A stretch of DNA of 64,000 nucleotides from Patagioenas fasciata. Lineage: Eukaryota > Chordata > Aves > Columbiformes > Columbidae. Below, piece by piece: positions 46,229 to 64,000 of this stretch (positions are counted from its first letter, which is position 1; each line of letters opens with the position of its first letter). The stretch lies in contig NC_092541.1 of NCBI RefSeq assembly GCF_037038585.1, forward strand, positions 1,671,445 to 1,735,444, given 5' to 3'. The position numbers and the translations under genes were made by a program. The notes under the pieces are model-generated. The model searched no databases, had not been told where the DNA came from, and saw only the letters and a program-made list of their open reading frames with translations.

Positions 46229-48035
46229 CAAGGTTTGATTTCTGCACTCTGGATTCACAGCGGGCTAAAAACAGGTCCCAAAGTGCCAGCCTAACAAAGC
46301 AGAGCCAGGTCTGGGTTGGGACTACGGTTTTTAGTCTTTTCCATGGATCGTGAACATGTGTTGATGAAAACTGGGTGGCAGCTCTTCCAGTTGAAAGGTT
46401 GAGCTCCAGAGGAGATTCTTCCCATGTCCCGATCACCTTTGTTTTCTATTACTTGCCAGAAAAAGTACAATTCAGTTTTTCATGATGTTTGGTGGATCGT
46501 TGAGGGGGTAGACCGAGGTTGTTCTGCCTCATGGACTGGCAGTCTCACCACCAGCCCGGCTGTGAATCTCACTGAGAGATTACACGTGAAACAAAGGATC
46601 CATTGTATTTCATGTAGTATTACATACATATGTATTTATATTTCAATGTAATATTTCATAGAACATCACCTGCTACACTAGGCTAGGAAAATCAGTCTGA
46701 AATTAATCTCTGGTGGGATGAACTGAACCCCAGGGTATCATTGGTTTTATTATAATTTGGGGTTTTTTCCAAGTTAGACCTTCATCTTTCCTCTGGTGCT
46801 TCAAGCAGCAGGGCCGATGCCAAACCAGAGCTGGTAAAAGTAGTGTTAGCAGACTATTTTGTGATAGCCATACCTTGTGTTTATTGGAAAACAGTATCTT
46901 TAATGATTAATTTCCCCAAACAACTCCAAACTTCAGTGTTTCTGTACACTGGAGTGGAACTGACTCCGAGCCACAAGGAGGAGCTCCAAACCTGCCCAAT
47001 GCTGAGATTGGGAGGCATCCCGGGAAAGGATGGGCTGTGCTCCTTATTACTGCGAAACTTCACTTGAAACAGCGAACAAAAGATTCCTTCTGGATCATTC
47101 CAGGATAGACAACTCTGGTTTGCACAGTCGCACCGACCACAGCACTCAGAGCGAGTAACTGTGCTAAGACCTTGCTGCAGATGAGCCGCCAAGTGCTGTA
47201 AAGAAGAATCCCTGCTCCCCAAATCCGCCGTTGTACCCCTCACTCACCAACTAGAACCACCCTGACAGACAAGGGGACCCCGACAGCCCCGCTGTGCCAT
47301 GGGAATGCACCCCAATTTACCACTGGGAATAAGGAAACCTCTGCAGAATGCAGACCTGCCTGTCCTGGATTTGATGGGAGAAGCTTTACTGACGGTCACA
47401 AACTTTGCAGAAAGGTTGGTTTTGCGTGATCCCAGGTCACTTTTTAAGGCTGGTAGCTTCAAATAATCAGGTGAATTTATTTAAGTGTTGTTACAAACTC
47501 ACATTCTGAATATTTTCTATAGCTAAACATATAAATATCTTAGTGGTATTAATACTAGCAAGAAATTCCTGCGTTACGGTTTCAACAAGACTATTGAAAC
47601 ATGACTGCACCTTGAGTCATGAAATATCACTAGAAAATATTGTTCAATGCCTAATTCTTGTGTATTTCAACTGGAAATGAGCAGCTTGGCCTCTCTCACT
47701 TCGGACTGGACTTTCAGTCAAGTGACAGAGATGGGATAATTTCATTACAGCCTCATTTCTCACACAGGTTGAAGCCGTTTGGTACATTAATGACGGTTCC
47801 ACGGGCTTCATTTCGGGATTTACAGACTACTGTGATACTAAAGCAACAACAGAAAGAAACAATCTTGAGAGAGACATCCCTGCCCCGGCTCTCCAGTTAT
47901 TCTGTAATGGACCAGAGTCTTCCCCTCCAAAGAAGAAGAATATAACGTATTAACTACAGGGTTAGAAAAAGCTCTGAGGCAGAGCTGATCCTGTTCCACA
48001 CCTACTGATTTTAGCCACACCTCGCTATTGTAATA

Positions 48036-48088
48036 TGAAAAGGAAAAAAAGAAAAAAGAAAAAGAATAGAAGAAAAAAGAAACAAAAC
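48036..48088. repeat. A-rich purine tract
   Basis: A run of A with interspersed G (AAAAGGAAAAAAAGAAAAAA type) lies about 250 bases upstream of the KRT23 start codon. Confidence 0.7.
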
Positions 48089-48250
48089 CAAAAGAGAAGC
48101 AACCCGGTACACCGCTCCGGTTCCAAATAACAACAACAATGCGTGCAGGCTCATAAATGCTTCAGAATTGACCAAGAGGAAGCACGTTTCGTGATGACAC
48201 AATCTTGTTGCTGTAGTCATTCATCGAAGGGAAACTCCCACAGGAAAAGG

Positions 48251-48257
48251 CATAAAG
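48251..48257 (+). promoter_or_regulatory. weak TATA-like element of KRT23
   Basis: CATAAAG lies 82 bases before the ATG, the same spacing as the TATA box of the KRT15-type gene, but it is a poor TATA match. No better candidate is seen nearby. Confidence 0.4.
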
Positions 48258-48293
48258 CTGCTCAGGGAAGGCTAAGCAGCTGCTCAGTGCTAG

Positions 48294-58162
<9,869 letters not shown>

Positions 58163-58540
58163 AATCCGAGGTTCTGCTGACAACTGGTTTTCTGCACCAC
58201 CACCAGCTGCACGTCGGCGTCCCCGAGTGACAAACGGGGACACCACGATGAACTCTCCTAAAATGATTTGCAGCCTAACAGGGAAAAAATGCCATACAGA
58301 GCTAGGTGTAGCTGGTATGGTTCTTCTAAAGAGCTTTTAGACATCAAAATGCCAAAGAAAAGCTATTCATTGAAAATGACTGGCTGAGCTGGTAATATAT
58401 GTATTAAGCACATCTCACGGGGGCATGAATCTCCGCCTGTGATTCATTTATTGCTCTGCAAATTAACTGTAATTTAAAGTGAATAATCTCTCGGCTTTTC
58501 TCCTGGTCTTATGGCTCTCACCATATACCTCACTGCAGCC

Positions 58541-58546
58541 AATAAA
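58541..58546 (+). terminator. poly(A) signal of KRT23
   Basis: AATAAA lies 378 bases after the stop codon, followed by T-rich sequence. No earlier AATAAA is seen in the 3' UTR. Confidence 0.75.
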
Positions 58547-59049
58547 TTCTTTTCAATTACTCGTTCTGGTTGTTGGAATTTCCAATTTTGCTTTTTCTTA
58601 CACATGCGCCAGCGTTACCGACACCGGCCAAGGCTGCAAAAGCCTCATTGTTTCACGAGGTGTAAAACTGGAAGGGCACAAAAAAAAAGAAGAAAAGAGC
58701 TGACACAAGTTACAATTGACATTTATATAAGCAAAACTATTCAAGTTCCCTGTATACAACTTTTCAATGTCACTGTTCAAAACAGCATCAGTAGGGTTGT
58801 CATAAAGTCCACTTCACTAAAACAGTCACCCTAGGAACACTTCTTTACTCTTCAGCTTTAATTTTAACTGTCTTCACACACTTTCCTTCAAAGACTATAA
58901 CTACTTTCCAGATACTCTCATTCTTTCTCAGTGACCCATTTAATTCAAAAAAACATTTCAGCCCCATCACTGACTCAGCAGGAGACCCCGACATCAAAGA
59001 GATAATTTCCAGCAATACACAAAGCTAAAAACTGAGCAAGAAAGAGAAA

Positions 59050-59775
59050 TATTACAGAATCACAGAATGTATCACAGAGCGTCAGGGGCTGAAGGGCCCT
59101 GGAAAGCTCATCCAGTGCAATCCCCCATGGAGCAGGAACACCCAGCTGAGGTTCCACAGGAAGGGGTCCAGGCGGGTTTGAATGTCTGCACAGAAGGAGA
59201 CTCCACAACCCCCCTGGGCAGCCTGGGCCCGGCTCTGACACCCTCACTGGGAAAAAGTTCCTTCTCATCTCGAAGTGGAACCTCCTGTGTTCCAGTTTGC
59301 ACCCATTGCCCCTTGTCCTGTCACTGGTTGTCACCAAGAAGAGCCTGGCTCCATCCTCCTGACACTCCCCCTTTCCATATTGATCCCCAGGAATGAGTCC
59401 CCCCTCAGTCTCCACTTCTCCAGCTCCAGAGCCCCAGCTCCCTCAGCCTTTCCTCACACAGGAGATGCTCCACTCCCTTCAGCATCTTGGTGGCTGCGCT
59501 GGACTCTCTCCAGCAGTTCCCTGTCCTTCTGGAGCTGAGGGGCCACAACTGGACACAATATTCCAGGGGTGGTCTCCCCAGGGCAGAGCAGAGGGGCAGG
59601 AGAACCTCTCTGACCCACTGACCACCCCCTTCTAACCCACCCCAGGTCCCATTGGCTTCCTGGCCACAAGGGCCCAGTGCTGGCTCATGGTCACCCTGCT
59701 GTCCCCAGGACCCCCAGGTCCCTTTCCCCTACTCTGCTCTCTAATAGGTCATTCCCCAACTTATACTGGAAGACT
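59050..59775 (-). mobile_element. CR1 LINE 3' fragment (minus strand)
   Basis: Reversed CR1 3' end (CAGAATCACAGAATGTATC, then GGGGCTGAAGGGCCCTGG) followed by about 700 bases of the same 3' region as the copies at 34.8 and 45.4 kb. It is the most complete 3' end in the window. Confidence 0.88.
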
Positions 59776-62700
59776 GTTTAGTCAAGGAAGACTGTAAAGC
59801 AGAACGAAGACAGACAAAATGGAGCATAATGACTGTCTGTACAGATTTACATTCCAAAGTCGACATTTGCATATAAACCAGTGTGTTCAGGGCAGTCTCA
59901 TATTCATGAGCAAAATTGCCATCGCACTCTTTTGTACCTACTCATAAGGGACATCCACACAGGATCCCTCTCACCTGCTTTGCTTTGAAACAAGGCTCAC
60001 AAAAGTGACAATTTCAAAGAAGATGCAGATTTAACATAAAGTCCATCTCTATACAATGTTTTCTTACCGGCATGTTAGGACCAGTTCACTATTCCCCTTC
60101 CCTCCTCAACTCTCCACCCTTGTTGCAGAAAGAGATCCCAACAGCATTGAATGGATTACCTAATGGTTTCTTTAAATTGGGTAAAACTTGTAATACAGGA
60201 TTAGTAACTCTTGGCTAATTAACAATGTCCTTCCTTATGGCTTACCAGATGCAACAAGACCTGGTATTTGTAGCATCTGGACAAAATGTGCCTGGGTTTT
60301 CTGAGAACAGTTTGCTGTGTTAGAGCAAAGTCTCCTATGCAATTTACAGGGCACAACCGCATTGCTGTGATACAAATAACTGCAAAAACTTCTAAGCAGC
60401 CCCTTATTTTTAAATCAAAGTACCTGTGCTTTGTGTGAAGCTTTGATTATGCTGATCTACAAGGCAAGATGGAAAAGCGAATAATTGAAGTGCTTTATAG
60501 ACCACACCTGTCCTTATTTCACCCGCTTGCCTCGTGTCCTGGTGTCCCCACATGCCTGTTGTATTCTATGGTAAAAACTGCTTATTTCTGGAGAGTTTTT
60601 CATGGTTTCAGAATAATACGTATAATTGCAGATGTTCTTTCTGTTGAACAGCTCATGATACTGTGTCACCAGCCATATGTTGTCCTGTATCTACTGGTTA
60701 TTCATTATTTCAGCACTTGTGTTCTGGTAGATAAGCCACGCATTTCTAAATGTATTTAGGGTAGGTAAGCACCCTGAATAATAAACAATGATATTAATAT
60801 TTACCCCTTGCATGCACTGTCAACATTACATTCTCACGACACGCTGAGAGATGAACTTAGGGAGATAATGAAGGGGGAAGTATTATTTTATTGCTTGAGA
60901 AATTAGAAAGAGAGATGACACAACTTGCTCAAGGCTGCAAAGAAAGTCCCTGATAGCAACTAAATTAGAGTTCATCACTTCACAGCTTCTACTTAGCACA
61001 GCTATTAGATAACAGAACTTCAGCGCAATCAGATACAGAAAGAATTGCTGTAACTGCACGGGAGAGAGAATTGGATGGACTCATCTCCAGTGCGAACTAC
61101 CGGTCAAGACCCTACACATCCTTCCATATGTTCTTCAATCTACACGTGCCTATAGCCCTACTGAAGTTAGCCCTGTACAGAACACAATGTCTGAGTCTCT
61201 CTGGTGATTTTGTAATATTTGGGGAACTTTATTAAAGAGATGCTCCCCAACCTGGGAGCCGCTCATTGTACTAAAACTGCTTGAGCTCTGCCAGCCGGTA
61301 TTTATTCTACTTCAGTATTAAATATACACAGAAGGGCTGTTTCAACAACAAGGAAATGATGGACTCGGGCCCAAAGAAATCACAATGTCAAAAATTTGGA
61401 GTATCATAAAAAATGACACACTCTAAGTGAATATATTCTATTTCCCATAAATGGAATGGGACAGCAAAAAAGGCTCAGTAGGAGATAATGTCATTTCTAA
61501 GCCTAAGTGAATGATGCAACGATAGTTTTGCAAACTACCAAGCCACAGGAACTCACAGGCTATAAAAGGAGGCTGAAACCATCGGCATTCGCAAATCACT
61601 TCTGGTAGTTTCACCTGCCATTTAAGGAAGTCCTGCACTAAATAATCCTCCAACGTGATTTATAACAGACTTGACTGCTCTCCAGAATGCGCGTGAGTCA
61701 CAGCTCATTTCACCTGTAGAAACGTTCAAACTTATTAAGGTGTATTACAATAGGCAGCTTTGGTAGGTGAATTGTTGATCCTCTGGGAGAAGTTTGCAGT
61801 GAGGTAATGCACTCACGGCCCGTGCTGCTCATCACACATTCTTTCTGGTGATGTGGCCACACATTGGCACGTTTCTCTCTTATTTATGAACAAGACATTG
61901 CTGTAAAATGCAAAATTTCTGCTTTCTGCCCGCCTTGTTAATACAGATGCAAAAATAATCAAGTGATTTCAGCAGAAGAAGGGGAAACCTTGCTTTTAGA
62001 ACACTACTAAAAACACGGTGTGCATGCTGTTATTGAAGCAGAGGGAATGGGTAGAAGAGCTGGTGAACTATTTCACAATGTCCACACCCTGACCTATAAA
62101 GGTTTCTAAAGTTTTGCTGGGAGATACCTGTTCCTGTGTGTGAATCATTAGAAAAGGGAAGATCTATAAACAGGGAAGCAAGGAAAGAATAATGGTGGAA
62201 AGGCCAGCACCCCCCGTCCTCCCCACATCCCGAATTATACAGCGAGAGCATCCCAATTATTCACTCTGCTTGTCCATTTGGCTCAGTGAAATCACAAGTA
62301 AATTTTCACTATTGCTTCCTTATAGTTCCTTCCTCAGTAAATTCTTTTGTTTCTTTTCACGTTGTATGGTTATATTTTTAATCGCGTGACTATGCTAGAA
62401 TGACCTACTCGAGCCACACGTCTAGGGGTTAGCATCACATCATCGTTTGCAAAAATATCACATTAAACATAAGCGTCAAAACAGTTTGGACATTCCTAAT
62501 GGTAGGAGCTCAGAGCTGACAACGCACCAGACGTGACCTAATGGTGAAACAGGTGTGTGGCGGCTGCTTTGGACACCCTCATTTGCCTTTGCAAGGGCTG
62601 AATATGCATCAGAAGCTTAAAGGTACAAAACCATAACACCAGCTGTGGTAAAACCACTTTCAATAACTATCTAGACTTCAGGGGTGATTTTTTTGTTGTT

Positions 62701-63410
62701 TCCCGGCGTCCTAAGTCAATAGGAGTTAATAGCCTGTTATTACGATCTATAGAAAGCAACAAAAATTAGGAACGCGTATTTCAGTTTAGAGGAATAATAA
62801 TTTGGAAAAGAGGGGGAAACAAGCAAGCTGAAGTAGCTACAGAAAAATCAACCCACCACATTTTCATTCCTTATTAATGAGACCAATTATCAATATTTGG
62901 AAGGCATTTAGGCTGCTTCTTAGTCCACAGTCTCAATGCAGTTACCAAGACATCCTGAGAATGAACACGTTTCGCTGGAAATAATTTTGTTGCTATGCAG
63001 GAAAAAATTGCTGTCTAAAAAATTAAGACGCTCAAGCATCAGTCATAAAGAAAGGGGCGTGATTTGAAAGGATAATGAACATTCCTGTCCTCAAAAACTC
63101 CGCTTTCAAGATGTAGAAAGCCAGATAATACTTGTTGCCATCGCTTACCAACTCGCCGCCATGCACAACACTGAACTCCTGTAATTACGGCTTGTGGCTG
63201 CAAAGTCGAACATTACCTTAAACATTTGGCCACGAGAGCTATGCGAGAAATTTTTCTTCTGGATATAGGACCAGAAAAGTGGGTAATAAGTGAAATTTTG
63301 TTATGTAATGTGTGAATGGCATTAACCGCGTTCAGGTTCCTGCACGGATTTGCCCGTTGAGGCGCATAACAAGCAGATTTGCACATGTAGCTCTCTTAAG
63401 ACGGCGTGTG

Positions 63411-63424
63411 GTGGCCTCTAGTGA
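63411..63424 (-). promoter_or_regulatory. CTCF-like motif (candidate insulator site)
   Basis: On the minus strand it reads TCACTAGAGGCCAC, about 12 of 14 matches to the CTCF core and almost the same as the motif at 20697. It lies 5 kb downstream of KRT23. Motif evidence only. Confidence 0.35.
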
Positions 63425-64000
63425 CAAACAGGGATATTATACTGTTCTACACATGGTGTTTCTGCTCCAAATAGCGCCCAAGCGCGGCCTGAGCCCGACC
63501 CCAGGAACCGCTCGCTCCTCCTGTCCCCATGCTCTGTGTGCGTCTCCAATTCCTAATTGGAAACCCCTGGTGAAGCATTTGTATAATGGACATTCCTAAA
63601 AGCGCACGGCTTTCTCGAGAGATGCATTTCCATCCTCTTTTCATTACTTTTCGATACCTGACTGCCTGACACGGATCCTGAAGCTGGGCTTATATCCCAG
63701 GTTCCTTCTCTTTACAAAGCCAACAACCTACACAAATAGGAATACATGCAATACAGTGAGAGTGTACAGAACTACTACAGCACATTATTGGTGTGTGCAC
63801 ATATTTGCACGGGGCCATGAAAGTTGTATTTGCCTACTGAATCATAAAAATGATTCAGTTCAGTAACTATTTCAGCATTATGGAACTGAGAACAAACAGT
63901 AAGCTGAAATACCCCCCATCTCACTGGTTTTCTCATTCCACTGATGCCTTGCTTGCACATCACTTCTACAAGGGAAAAAGATCTGCCTGGTACTCTCTGG

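Larger units (their letters stand above)
45130..48240. other. short intergenic region between the KRT15-type gene and KRT23
   Basis: Only 3.1 kb separate the two genes. It contains a CR1 copy (about 45400-45988), a decayed keratin exon 5 (46006-46136), a CTCF-like motif (46215-46228) and an A-rich tract (48036-48088). No hair keratin or keratin-associated protein gene is present. Confidence 0.7.
58550..64000. other. downstream intergenic flank
   Basis: No gene is supported in these 5.4 kb. It contains a minus-strand CR1 copy (about 59050-59775), an isolated TATAAAA at 61561-61567 with no open frame behind it, an AP-1-like TGAGTCA at 61694-61700 and a CTCF-like motif at 63411-63424. The next mammalian neighbour, KRT20, is not seen. 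Confidence 0.65.

Noticed and set aside
47674-47740. GAAATGAGCAGCTTGG resembling the start of keratin exon 4
   Set aside because: No AG acceptor precedes it, the match fades after about 15 bases, and it lies downstream of the exon 5 relic, so the order would be wrong.
61561-61567. TATAAAA that might mark a further keratin promoter
   Set aside because: No keratin-like or other convincing coding exon follows within several hundred bases.

Overview
This window looks like part of an avian (or at least sauropsid) type I (acidic) alpha-keratin cluster. Six complete keratin genes lie head to tail on the + strand. The host call rests on the CR1 LINE fragments (avian-type 3' ends and ORF2 sequence), the compact 3-6 kb spacing, and the keratin types present. 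Every gene has the type I layout of eight coding exons, with internal exons of exactly 83, 157, 162 and 126 nt and an exon 6 of 221 or 227 nt. I traced all splice sites by GT/AG and reading frame. All six reading frames are intact.

Layout: 1-4.7 kb, upstream flank with one CR1 tail. 4.86-8.79, 15.60-20.13 and 22.77-26.24 kb, three keratins of KRT9 type (555, 617 and 433 aa). 32.13-36.61 kb, KRT19 (418 aa). 40.24-44.87 kb, a KRT13/KRT15-type keratin, closest to KRT15 in the rod (448 aa). 48.33-58.16 kb, KRT23 (422 aa), the gene most loaded with CR1 pieces. 58.5-64 kb, downstream flank with one CR1 copy and no gene seen. From memory, the order 9 > 19 > 15/13 > 23 in the direction of transcription matches the mammalian cluster, except that no hair keratin or keratin-associated protein gene separates KRT15 from KRT23.

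Function: these are intermediate-filament proteins that pair with type II (basic) keratins to build the epithelial cytoskeleton. The first two KRT9-like proteins have long Gly/Ser-rich head and tail domains, as expected in cornifying epidermis. The third has a short head and a short Gly-poor tail ending in Cys. KRT19 and KRT15 types belong to simple, basal or stratified epithelia, and KRT23 is a divergent epithelial keratin.

Main points for a second look: near-identity of exon 6 among the KRT9-like paralogues (gene conversion); a promoter element GTGACACCCA at a fixed place before the TATA box of all three; a decayed keratin exon 5 in the KRT15-KRT23 gap; a KRT19 that keeps tail exons absent from the human gene; an Asp-to-Ala change in the helix initiation motif of the KRT15-type gene; an in-frame cassette-exon-like segment that resembles LINE reverse transcriptase; CTCF-like motifs between genes; and two inverted repeats linked to CR1 insertions. 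I saw no tRNA, rRNA, CRISPR array, retrovirus or other LTR element.
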